A stretch of DNA of 7,042 nucleotides from Gammaproteobacteria bacterium (GTDB taxonomy: Bacteria > Pseudomonadota > Gammaproteobacteria > SZUA-229): the NCBI GenBank assembly GCA_011051475.1, contig DRLE01000051.1, positions 1 through 7,042 of the forward strand. Reading direction: 5' to 3'. The notes beneath the pieces were generated by a model. The model worked only from the letters and a program-made list of their open reading frames with translations, did no database searches and had not been told where the DNA came from. This document shows positions 1 to 5,650 of this stretch, piece by piece. The position numbers and the translations under genes are program-made. Position 1 is the stretch's first letter, and the number at the start of each line of letters is the position of its first letter.

Positions 1-11
1 CAGGTAAAGCC

Positions 12-248
12 ATGGCCGCCGGAAAACTCACCGAACCGAAAATCATTACCGACTTTCAGCAGAAGCTGGTCTGCCTGCTGCCCACCGGGTTTTATTTTGA
101 TGACAAACGCTGGGACATGATCTGGGCGCGTTTCGAGGAAAAGGGTGACACCCTGTCGATGGCTGATCTGAAGGAGCTGTTTCCGGATGAGGAGACCGTG
201 CAGAACCCGGCCATTGATAACGGGGAAACCTTTGGTAAATGCAAATAG
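12..248 (+). CDS. Short unrecognised protein, possibly the C-terminal end of a longer gene
   Basis: This is a 78-residue reading frame that I do not recognise. It is acidic in its second half (FEEKGD, residues 41-46; PDEE, 58-61) and has aromatic residues clustered at 27-41 (FYFDDKRWDMIWARF). It has no signal peptide or membrane segment, and the composition looks like a soluble helical domain. An AGG at 2-4 lies seven bases before the ATG at 12 and could be a weak ribosome binding site. However, the frame is open to the left edge with no stop before the ATG, so this may instead be the tail of a larger protein. It converges on the ATPase gene, with only about 40 bp between the two stops. Coding is plausible from the protein-like composition; the start is uncertain. 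Confidence 0.45.
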   Translation: MAAGKLTEPKIITDFQQKLVCLLPTGFYFDDKRWDMIWARFEEKGDTLSMADLKELFPDEETVQNPAIDNGETFGKCK

Positions 249-290
249 GGAAACAGTCGCTGCCAGCAAAGAGCAAACAACTGCCGTAGC

Positions 291-2258
291 TTAGCGACAG
301 CTGGATTTAAATCGCGCCGTCGGGCCGGTGCAGTCCGCCGGAATTTTCTTTTTCTGTTTTTCCAGTTCCTGTGCTTTCAGTTTTGCCAGTTCGCGGTCCC
401 TGGCCTCGGCAGCGGCCTGGCGCTGCTGTTCAAGACGTTCCTGCTCCAGGCGCAGCGCTTCCTGCTCGGCCTGCATGCGACGCTCTTCCTCCAGGCGCTG
501 CTCCATCAGGCGTTTTTCCTCGGCCAGCCTGGCGGCCTCACGCTTTGCCTGTTCGGCTTCCCATTGCGCCCTTTCCGCCGCTTCCCTGGCGCGGCGCTGT
601 TTCTCCCTGATGGCGGCAACGCGCTTGCGTTCGGCCGCTTCAAGACGACGTTTTTCCTCCGCCGCCTTTCTCGCCTGTGCCGCCTTTTCCGCTGCACGCT
701 TTTCAGCCTCGGCCTTGGCCCGACGCTCTTCCTCGATTTTTTTCAGTGCCGCGTCACGTTCACGCTTGAGGGCCGCGGCTTCCTCTTCAAGCTTTTTCAG
801 GCGTTCCCGGCTCTCCTCGCTCTGTACCGCAAGCCCGGTTTTGACCGCGGTTTCGGTATTCTCCGGTACAATCGCTGAGGCTTTATCCCCGGCCGGTTTA
901 TTGTCGGCATCCAGCCAGACAGCCACGCCAATCAACAATGCGGCAATAATCACAGCAGCCAGCACCAGTTTCATTATCAGACCGGTTTTTTTGCTGCCGT
1001 TTCTATTGCCTGCCCCATTGCCTGCCCCATTGCCTGCCTGGCCCGATGAAATTGCCTGCTCGGCCTGCTTGAACGTACTGGCAACAGTGGAAGCCTCGCG
1101 TTTTCTGCTGCGCCCGTTGCCACGATCGGCAATGGAATCATCGGACGGTTCATCCGGTGTCTGCCCGTCGGTGCTTTTGTTTGTCTGCTCCTGGGTCTGC
1201 TTTTGGGTCTGCTTTTTGCCACCCTGATGACTACCCTGGCTGCCCTTAAGCGTATCCGGCCCCTCTGCCTGTATCATGCTCGCATCCAGCGGCGGCAGCT
1301 CATCCTCATCTTCCGCCGTCAGTTCCGGAATATCGGCAACGGCAGGGGTTTCCTCTGCCGCTGACGCGCCTTCTATCGATGGAAAATCCTTTTCCAGCTC
1401 GGCAAGGCTGGCCTCATCCTGTGGCCCGGCTTCACGATTGCAGATAGGCACCACACTGTCCTTCATGCGCTCCTGCACCATTTCATCAATCAGTTCGACA
1501 TCGATGATTTTTTTCTGGTCGGCAAAACCGTAAACCAGTACGGTCTCGCAAAGCAGGTTGATAAGCCGTGGCGTGCCCCCACTATAGTTGTAGATACGCG
1601 CACAGGCCGCAGGCGTAAATACATCGTGCGTGGCGCCGGCCTTTTTCAGGCGGTGCTGGATATAGCCGCAGGTTTCCTTCAGGCCCAGAGGGTCGAGATG
1701 ATAGTCCACCGCAATGCGCTGGGCGAACTGCATCAGTTCCGGCTGGCGCAGGGTTTCCTTCAGGGCGGGCTGGCCGGCAAGCACCACCTGCATCAGCTGG
1801 TCCTTGTTGGAATTGACATTGGAGAGCATACGCAGCTCTTCGAGTGCGTCGGCTTTCATATTCTGCGCTTCGTCGACAATCAGCAGAACGGTGCGGTTTT
1901 TGCCGTACTCCTCGATCAGAAACTCCATGAAAATCTGATGCATTTCGACATGCGACAGGTTCGGCTGGTGCAGATCGAAGGCGGACAGCACCCAGTCGAG
2001 CAGGCCACCGAAAGACTGGTGCGTATTGGTAATCAGACCGACGGTAACATCATCACCCACGCGCTCAAGCAGGGCGCGAAGAATGGTGGTCTTGCCGGCA
2101 CCGGCTTCACCGCTGATAACGCAGAAACCGATATGGTTGAGAAGACCATATTCAAGTAAGGTAAGTGCTGCCTGGTGTTTCTTGCTTAAAAACAGAAAGC
2201 CCGGGTCGGGCAACATGGAAAACGGTTTTTCCCTAAAACCGTAAAAAGCTTCATACAT
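291..2258 (-). CDS. Membrane-anchored ExeA/GspA-type AAA ATPase with periplasmic coiled-coil tail
   Basis: This is a 655-residue protein in three parts. Residues 1 to about 268 form an ExeA/GspA/MshM-type AAA ATPase. It has the family opening (MYEAFYGFREKPFSMLPDP), a Walker A motif at 50-57 (GEAGAGKT), Walker B at 124-130 (VLLIVDE, followed by AQN) and a sensor-2-like GGTPR at 227-231. Residues 270-425 are an acidic, low-complexity linker. A single hydrophobic helix at about 427-449 should cross the inner membrane, putting the ATPase in the cytoplasm. Residues 475-640 are a charged Ala/Glu/Arg-rich coiled coil of TolA style, presumably periplasmic, ending in a short tail with Cys643 and Cys654. 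ExeA/GspA proteins help secretin assembly through a peptidoglycan-binding domain, which I do not see here, so the function is inferred only as envelope-linked ATPase. The start matches the family; no Shine-Dalgarno is visible before it. Confidence 0.85.
   Translation of the reverse strand: MYEAFYGFREKPFSMLPDPGFLFLSKKHQAALTLLEYGLLNHIGFCVISGEAGAGKTTILRALLERVGDDVTVGLITNTHQSFGGLLDWVLSAFDLHQPNLSHVEMHQIFMEFLIEEYGKNRTVLLIVDEAQNMKADALEELRMLSNVNSNKDQLMQVVLAGQPALKETLRQPELMQFAQRIAVDYHLDPLGLKETCGYIQHRLKKAGATHDVFTPAACARIYNYSGGTPRLINLLCETVLVYGFADQKKIIDVELIDEMVQERMKDSVVPICNREAGPQDEASLAELEKDFPSIEGASAAEETPAVADIPELTAEDEDELPPLDASMIQAEGPDTLKGSQGSHQGGKKQTQKQTQEQTNKSTDGQTPDEPSDDSIADRGNGRSRKREASTVASTFKQAEQAISSGQAGNGAGNGAGNRNGSKKTGLIMKLVLAAVIIAALLIGVAVWLDADNKPAGDKASAIVPENTETAVKTGLAVQSEESRERLKKLEEEAAALKRERDAALKKIEEERRAKAEAEKRAAEKAAQARKAAEEKRRLEAAERKRVAAIREKQRRAREAAERAQWEAEQAKREAARLAEEKRLMEQRLEEERRMQAEQEALRLEQERLEQQRQAAAEARDRELAKLKAQELEKQKKKIPADCTGPTARFKSSCR
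1005..1040. repeat. Three tandem 12-bp units inside the ATPase linker
   Basis: The unit ATTGCCTGCCCC occurs at 1005-1016 and 1017-1028, and a third copy at 1029-1040 differs in its last two bases. A further partial copy follows at about 1051. The length is a multiple of three, so the repeat stays in frame and encodes Gly/Asn/Ala-rich residues (around 407-418 of the ATPase) immediately before the membrane helix. It looks like slippage-driven expansion of a flexible linker. Confidence 0.85.
1193..1216. repeat. Two tandem 12-bp units encoding a Gln/Thr-rich linker
   Basis: GGGTCTGCTTTT occurs twice in direct succession (1193-1204 and 1205-1216), with a diverged third copy just upstream. On the minus strand it encodes the QTQK/QTQE tract near residues 350-358 of the ATPase. 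Like the neighbouring Gly/Asn repeat it keeps the frame and lies in the disordered linker between the ATPase domain and the membrane helix. Confidence 0.8.
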
Positions 2259-2272
2259 AATATTTTTTAAAC

Positions 2273-2307
2273 CAGTTAAGCTATAAAAATCAGTTAGTTA
2301 TAAAAAT
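2273..2307. repeat. Tandem direct repeat in the ATPase leader region
   Basis: CAGTTAAGCTATAAAAAT (2273-2290) is followed directly by CAGTTAGTTATAAAAAT (2291-2307). The copies differ by one base deletion and one substitution. The repeat lies 15-49 bp upstream of the ATPase start codon, in a very AT-rich stretch with no Shine-Dalgarno. It could be a duplicated promoter element or binding site, since each copy read on the minus strand carries ATTTTTATA, but no convincing -35/-10 pair is visible. Confidence 0.75.
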
Positions 2308-2338
2308 TAAATGATAAGTGAAAGATCTTTGTAGCAAA

Positions 2339-2352
2339 GAATTCATGAATTC
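2339..2352. promoter_or_regulatory. Perfect 14-bp palindrome, candidate operator in divergent intergenic region
   Basis: GAATTCATGAATTC is identical to its own reverse complement over all 14 bases. It lies between the divergent ATPase and unknown-protein genes, about 80 bp from one start and 130 bp from the other, where a dimeric regulator could act on both. The sequence shows the symmetry only; no regulator is known. Confidence 0.4.
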
Positions 2353-2360
2353 GTCATATC

Positions 2361-2389
2361 GTGCCGGTTATTATAGTCAATTTAGGCAC
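2361..2389 (-). promoter_or_regulatory. Candidate -10 element flanked by a 5-bp inverted repeat
   Basis: On the minus strand, TATAAT (2375-2370) is a perfect -10 hexamer that could serve the ATPase gene with a leader of roughly 100 bases. No good -35 is found at 16-18 bp spacing. The hexamer sits between GTGCC (2361-2365) and GGCAC (2385-2389), an arrangement that would suit an overlapping operator. The short arms and missing -35 make this tentative. Confidence 0.25.
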
Positions 2390-2481
2390 AACACTGATGA
2401 TATTTGTCTTATTCAGCCATTGCGGGCAAACGGCTTTCAGGCCACCTGCCCCGTTAATACAGGAAAACAGCGATAAATCCC

Positions 2482-3153
2482 ATGGATAACTCACAAAACA
2501 ATACTGACGACAATATTGAAGAGCTGATTTTGCAGGAAAGCATCGTCAGTGCGGCCGGCCTCAACCCGGAGCAGGTGCTGATCGGCATCAAGGGCGACCC
2601 CTCGCTGCGGGAAAGTGCGCCCCTGCGCAAACGCTATGACAGCAAGGTCGACAGCCTGTTCGACCGACTTGAGCCAAATCTTGAAGAAATCATGATCGGC
2701 CGCGGCATATACCGGCTGTTTGTCGGTTTTAACAGCGGCGAGATCCGCACCAACTCCATCTTCGACCCGCTGCGCGAGGAAATCCACGATGCGGAGAAGA
2801 TGGCCGACAGCGCCTATATCGACCGCCACTTTCCGAAAATCAGCTACGAGGACAAGGTCGCGCTGATGCGCAGCCTCTATGCCGCGCTGCGCGAAACCGA
2901 ACAGTACCGCAGCATTCCCGGTTACTGGCAAAACATACTCAACCGGCGCTCACAGCGCTGGCAACCGCTGGAGCCCGACAATATCTCGAAAATCCTCTCA
3001 ACCGTCGGCAAACTGCGCGCCATCGACGAATACTACCTGCGCAATATCAGCATCTGTATCGTCCAGGGCATCGTACGCATGCAGTTCAACTGCGACGGTA
3101 CGCAGATTATCGATGCGCATAATTTTCGGGAGTTTCTGGAACAAAACGTTTAG
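2482..3153 (+). CDS. Conserved-looking cytoplasmic protein of unknown function
   Basis: This is a 223-residue protein that I do not recognise. It has no signal peptide and no membrane helix, and it is rich in charged residues. An acidic, Asn-rich start (residues 1-15) is followed by mostly helical sequence. Two Cys residues (192 and 204) lie in a more hydrophobic C-terminal segment (YYLRNISICIVQGIVRM, 184-200). The reading frame has normal codon use for the window and the opposing frame looks like a shadow, so coding is well supported. The nearest purine-rich sequence, AGGAAA at 2461, is 15 bases from the ATG, farther than usual, so translation initiation looks weak. It is divergent from the ATPase gene, which hints at shared regulation but not at a function. 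Confidence 0.8.
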   Translation: MDNSQNNTDDNIEELILQESIVSAAGLNPEQVLIGIKGDPSLRESAPLRKRYDSKVDSLFDRLEPNLEEIMIGRGIYRLFVGFNSGEIRTNSIFDPLREEIHDAEKMADSAYIDRHFPKISYEDKVALMRSLYAALRETEQYRSIPGYWQNILNRRSQRWQPLEPDNISKILSTVGKLRAIDEYYLRNISICIVQGIVRMQFNCDGTQIIDAHNFREFLEQNV

Positions 3154-3165
3154 CGCCTTCGGCGC
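3153..3165 (+). terminator. Small GC hairpin at the stop codon of the unknown-protein gene
   Basis: GCGCC (3153-3157), loop TTC, GGCGC (3161-3165) forms a five-pair GC stem starting at the last base of the stop codon. It has no T run after it, so it is not a classic intrinsic terminator by itself. It leads directly into the long heptamer inverted repeat and may act with it. Confidence 0.4.
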
Positions 3166-3278
3166 AGTGAATAGTGAATAACTAATAGTGAATAGTTAAA
3201 AGCGGGAAAAACTTCGTTTTTCCAGGGTTGTGTGTTTTAAAACACTATTCACTATTAGTTATTCACTATTCACTGCGC
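3162..3278. repeat. Long inverted repeat with heptamer arms at a convergent junction
   Basis: The 35-bp arms at 3162-3196 and 3244-3278 are perfect reverse complements, separated by a 47-bp loop. Each arm is made of four tandem 7-bp units: on the left GAATAGT (3169), GAATAAC (3176), TAATAGT (3183) and GAATAGT (3190), preceded by GCGCAGT. The element fills the space between the unknown-protein gene and fpr, which converge on it, so transcripts from either side would fold it into a very strong hairpin. Bidirectional termination or protection of 3' ends is the simplest role (inference). It carries no transposase and no visible target duplication. Confidence 0.9.
3205..3223. other. Inner hairpin within the loop of the heptamer inverted repeat
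   Basis: GGAAAAAC (3205-3212), loop TTC, GTTTTTCC (3216-3223) forms a perfect eight-pair stem inside the 47-bp loop of the larger inverted repeat. Each strand has a run of five A or five T in the stem. Together with the outer arms it would give a nested, cruciform-like structure. Confidence 0.6.
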
Positions 3279-3289
3279 GCAACGCGCGC
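3275..3289 (-). terminator. GC hairpin at the fpr stop codon
   Basis: GCGCGC (3275-3280), loop AAC, GCGCGC (3284-3289) forms a perfect six-pair stem that overlaps the last base of the fpr stop codon. It mirrors the GC hairpin on the other side of the heptamer repeat, so each gene meets a small GC stem and then the long arm. No T run follows; a termination role is inferred from position. Confidence 0.45.
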
Positions 3290-4032
3290 TAATGGTATTT
3301 CTCCACAGTAACCTGCCCCGGCTCCCGCCGCAGGTGTTTTTTCAGGCCGCGCTGCTGCAGCAGTTCGCTGACGCTGGTGATCATGGCCGAATTTCCGCAC
3401 ATCATTATGTGTGAATCATCCCTGCTGATGCGAATACCGGCGTTTTTTTCGAGGTTGCCGCTTTCTATCGCGGCGGGGATGCGCTCATTGAGGCAGTCTT
3501 CGACGCTTTCGCGGGTAATACAGGGGATAAAGCGGAACTGTTGCGGCCGGGCTTCTTCGATCTCTGCTATCTGCCGGCGGTAGGCGAGTTCGGAGCTGTC
3601 CCTGACCGAATAAGCCAGCACCACCTTGTCAAAACGCTGCCAGCATTCGCCTGCCTTGAGGATAGACAGAAACGGGCCGACGCCGGTGCCGGTGGCCAGC
3701 ATCCACAGATGCCTGCTTTCGGGTACTTCGTCGATGGTGAGAAAACCGTTGGCCCGCTCGGCGACGAAGATCTCATCACCGGCTTCCAGTGCGGCCAGGC
3801 GCGGGGACAGCGGGCCCTCGGGGACGATATTGAAAAAGATTTCCAGACTGCCCTCCCCCGGACGGTTGACCAGGGAATACGGCCGCGCCACTCGCTCACC
3901 ATCGATATCCAGCGCCACGCGGATAAACTGCCCGGCCTTGAAATCAGCCAGGTCCGCCTCTATGCGCAGGGAATACAGACGCGAGTTCCACTGAATTTTT
4001 TCTACCACGTTTCCTGTCAGCCAGTTTGCCAT
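3289..4032 (-). CDS. fpr: Ferredoxin/flavodoxin-NADP+ reductase
   Basis: This 247-residue FAD enzyme moves electrons between NADP(H) and ferredoxin or flavodoxin in the cytoplasm. In relatives such as E. coli Fpr it supports flavodoxin-dependent enzymes and oxidative-stress recovery. The match runs end to end at nearly the same length: the opening MANWLTGNV, the FAD-binding RPYSLVN at 50-56, the shared stretch GPLSPRLAALEAGDE, the NADP-binding ATGTGVGPFLSIL at 113-125, CGN at 212-214, and a C-terminus ending VEKYH, where the E. coli protein as I recall it ends in Trp. The start at 4032 is chosen because AGGAGG lies seven bases upstream and the family begins here. A longer in-frame start at 4086 exists, but it would add 18 residues encoded partly by the adjacent MITE-like element. 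The gene appears monocistronic and ends at the heptamer inverted repeat. Confidence 0.95.
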   Translation of the reverse strand: MANWLTGNVVEKIQWNSRLYSLRIEADLADFKAGQFIRVALDIDGERVARPYSLVNRPGEGSLEIFFNIVPEGPLSPRLAALEAGDEIFVAERANGFLTIDEVPESRHLWMLATGTGVGPFLSILKAGECWQRFDKVVLAYSVRDSSELAYRRQIAEIEEARPQQFRFIPCITRESVEDCLNERIPAAIESGNLEKNAGIRISRDDSHIMMCGNSAMITSVSELLQQRGLKKHLRREPGQVTVEKYH

Positions 4033-4039
4033 TTGCCCG

Positions 4040-4045
4040 CCTCCT
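4040..4045 (-). promoter_or_regulatory. Consensus Shine-Dalgarno that fixes the fpr start
   Basis: On the minus strand AGGAGG is followed by seven bases and then the ATG at 4032. It is the only full-consensus ribosome binding site I see in the window, and it decides the fpr start against the upstream in-frame ATG at 4086. Confidence 0.85.
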
Positions 4046-4052
4046 GTGTGTA

Positions 4053-4231
4053 TTAGGGAACCTCTGAAAAACGCGTGAAATCGCATCTTATGTACAGCTT
4101 ATGCGATAACGGCGTTAAAGTTCTTACCCATAGCCGTCTACTTGGGCCAACTATTCGCTGCAAACTTTGCCTTGTTCTCACATAAGCTGTACACAATCTG
4201 CTTCATTCAGAGTTATTCAGAGGCTCCTTAG
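4053..4231. mobile_element. MITE-like element of 171 bp with TTAG target duplication
   Basis: The ends at 4057-4072 (GGAACCTCTGAAAAAC) and 4212-4227 (reverse complement GGAGCCTCTGAATAAC) match at 14 of 16 positions. They are bordered on both sides by TTAG (4053-4056 and 4228-4231), the expected 4-bp duplication; TTAG fits the YTAR target preference known for IS5-group insertion sequences. Inside, a perfect 13-bp inverted pair starts with TGTACAGC (4091-4103 and 4181-4193), giving a second nested stem. There is no transposase frame, so movement would need a transposase supplied elsewhere. It fills almost the whole divergent region between fpr and the HIT gene. The IS5 relationship is inference. 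Confidence 0.75.
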
Positions 4232-4232
4232 T

Positions 4233-4238
4233 TATAAT
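4233..4238 (+). promoter_or_regulatory. Candidate -10 element just outside the MITE, for the HIT gene
   Basis: TATAAT is a perfect -10 hexamer beginning two bases after the TTAG target duplication. Transcription would begin around 4245, only a few bases before the HIT ATG at 4249. No good -35 is present; the base pairs at that distance belong to the MITE end. Confidence 0.4.
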
Positions 4239-4248
4239 CAGGCCAGCC

Positions 4249-4680
4249 ATGACAAAAATACACCCACAACTTGCCCAGGATTGCCTGCTACTCGGCCGCT
4301 TTCCCCTGTGTCACCTGCTGCTGAACAGGGATGCCAACTACCCCTGGTTCATACTGGTTCCCGACCGGGAAAACATCCGTGAAATCCATGAGTTAAGTGA
4401 AAAGGACCAGCAGCAACTGCTCAGCGAGTCGGTTTTCTTCAGCCGCTGCCTGCAACAGATTTATACGCCCGACAAACTCAATATTGCCGCTCTGGGTAAT
4501 GTCGTGCCACAGCTGCATGTCCACCATATCGCCCGCTACCGGCATGATGCCTGCTGGCCGGCGCCGGTCTGGGGCGCTGTGCCCGCTACCGCTTACACGG
4601 ACGAACAGATCACACACATTAAGCAACGGCTTGAAAACTGGTTCCAGCATAACACGGCGCAGGTTTTTAACGGGGTATAG
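4249..4680 (+). CDS. HIT-family nucleotide-binding hydrolase
   Basis: This 143-residue protein belongs to the histidine-triad superfamily, whose members cleave nucleotide phosphoesters or phosphoramidates such as Ap4A. The substrate here is not predictable. The triad region is GNVVPQLHVHHIARY at 83-97. Aligned with the usual H-x-H-x-H, the first His is Gln88, the nucleophile is His90 and the third is His92. The N-terminal half has the pattern of this subfamily (LLLNRDANYPWFILVPDR, 23-40), and WPAPVWG (103-109) follows the active site. No Shine-Dalgarno precedes the ATG, and a candidate -10 lies only 10 bases upstream, so the mRNA may have almost no leader. The upstream neighbour is the MITE-like element; the desaturase gene lies 166 bp downstream in the same direction. 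Confidence 0.88.
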   Translation: MTKIHPQLAQDCLLLGRFPLCHLLLNRDANYPWFILVPDRENIREIHELSEKDQQQLLSESVFFSRCLQQIYTPDKLNIAALGNVVPQLHVHHIARYRHDACWPAPVWGAVPATAYTDEQITHIKQRLENWFQHNTAQVFNGV

Positions 4681-4751
4681 AACATTTACTGCAAGATACT
4701 GGTATACTCCCTGACAGTGCTCGGACGAACCGATATCTGTACACACAGAAA

Positions 4752-4768
4752 ATCATGTACACCATGAT
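4752..4768. promoter_or_regulatory. Short inverted repeat upstream of the desaturase gene
   Basis: ATCATG (4752-4757) and CATGAT (4763-4768) are perfect reverse complements with a 5-bp spacer, about 80 bp before the desaturase start. There is no following T run, so an operator is as likely as a terminator for the HIT gene. The rest of 4681-4846 shows only TATACT-like hexamers at 4703 and 4777 without good -35 partners. Confidence 0.25.
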
Positions 4769-4846
4769 CTACCCGTTATACTCCACACCGAACAACCACC
4801 TGTTAATACCCGTATCCGCACCACCGGCTGATACTTTTTTATCCAT

Positions 4847-5650
4847 ATGTTTATGAAAACCCAGTTCAAATACCCCGAAGACCGTTTACCCGTTTTAATT
4901 ATCAGCCTGTTTACCCTGCTTGATTTCACCGTTTATTTTCTTGTCGACAATGTCTGGCTGCTGCTGGGCTTTTACCTGTTTATGATATGGCCCAAGGGTA
5001 TTATCTGCGCCTGGAACCATCACCACCAGCACACGCCCACGTTCAGGTCCAAATGGCTGAACTACCTGCTGGAACAGATCTACGCCCTGCATACCGGCGC
5101 CACCTCCAAGCTGTGGGTGCTGCACCATGTACTCGGCCATCACCATCACTACCTCGACCAGACAAAAGACGAAAGCCGCTGGAAGGACAAAAACGGCAAA
5201 ATGATGGGACGCATGCGTTACTCCTTCGATGTTGCCGGCACCGCCTACTATCGCGCGTACCAGGTCGGTAAAAAGCACCCGCGCCCGCAGAAGGTTTTCT
5301 TTATTGCCACCGGCGTTACCCTGCTGCTGCTTGCCGTCCTGACCTGGTACCGGCCGGTTCCCGCCCTGTTCTGCTTTATCCTGCCAATGATAACCAGCCT
5401 GCTGTTTACCGCCTGGGTGACCTACGCGCACCATGCCGGCCTGGACGTCGACAACGACTTCGAGGCCTCGCATAATATTATGAGCCCGATCTACAACAGG
5501 CTGACCGGCAACCTGGGCTACCATACCGCCCATCATTTCAAACAGGGTCTGCACTGGTCACGTTTGCCGGAACTGCATGAACAGATCAAGGATAAAATTC
5601 CCGAGCGGCTGTTCCTGACCAAACATCTGGGTTCCAGTCTGATAAGTTAA
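4847..5650 (+). CDS. Membrane fatty-acid desaturase family protein
   Basis: This 267-residue integral membrane protein carries the three histidine boxes that hold the di-iron centre of membrane desaturases and hydroxylases. They are HHHQH at 58-62 (H-x3-H), HVLGHH at 94-99 (H-x3-HH) and HTAHH at 226-230 (H-x2-HH), with extra His at 195-196 (YAHHAG) and 209. Hydrophobic segments at about 13-34, 36-55, 150-168 and 171-193 give the usual two pairs of helices with the His boxes on the cytoplasmic side. The family inserts double bonds into acyl chains using O2 and an electron donor; the donor and position are not visible here. The protein is short for the family, with no fused cytochrome b5. The start is uncertain: ATGs occur at 4847 and 4853 and neither has a clear Shine-Dalgarno. 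Confidence 0.88.
   Translation: MFMKTQFKYPEDRLPVLIISLFTLLDFTVYFLVDNVWLLLGFYLFMIWPKGIICAWNHHHQHTPTFRSKWLNYLLEQIYALHTGATSKLWVLHHVLGHHHHYLDQTKDESRWKDKNGKMMGRMRYSFDVAGTAYYRAYQVGKKHPRPQKVFFIATGVTLLLLAVLTWYRPVPALFCFILPMITSLLFTAWVTYAHHAGLDVDNDFEASHNIMSPIYNRLTGNLGYHTAHHFKQGLHWSRLPELHEQIKDKIPERLFLTKHLGSSLIS

Noticed and set aside
256..298. Hairpin GTCGCT/AGCGAC at the first convergent junction
   Set aside because: The stem has only six pairs, the loop is long and there is no T run; too weak to call a terminator.
328..1227. A 299-residue plus-strand frame rich in Ser, Arg and Ala
   Set aside because: It is antisense to the coiled-coil and linker part of the ATPase; the Ser/Arg/Ala bias is the complement of Glu/Ala/Arg codons.
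1626..2159. A 177-residue plus-strand frame
   Set aside because: It lies opposite the conserved Walker A to sensor region of the ATPase, which is clearly the coding strand.
3162..3278. CRISPR array or insertion-sequence ends
   Set aside because: The units are 7 bp without spacers, the arms are inverted, and there is no cas gene, transposase or target duplication.
3541..4056. A 171-residue plus-strand frame over fpr
   Set aside because: It is antisense to the FAD- and NADP-binding domains of a well-matched Fpr protein.
4033..4086. N-terminal extension of Fpr by 18 residues
   Set aside because: The consensus AGGAGG seven bases before ATG 4032 and the family start at MANW favour the shorter protein; the extension is largely MITE sequence.
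4895..5554. A 219-residue minus-strand frame opposite the desaturase
   Set aside because: The plus strand encodes all three histidine boxes and the membrane helices; the opposite frame shows no recognisable protein pattern.
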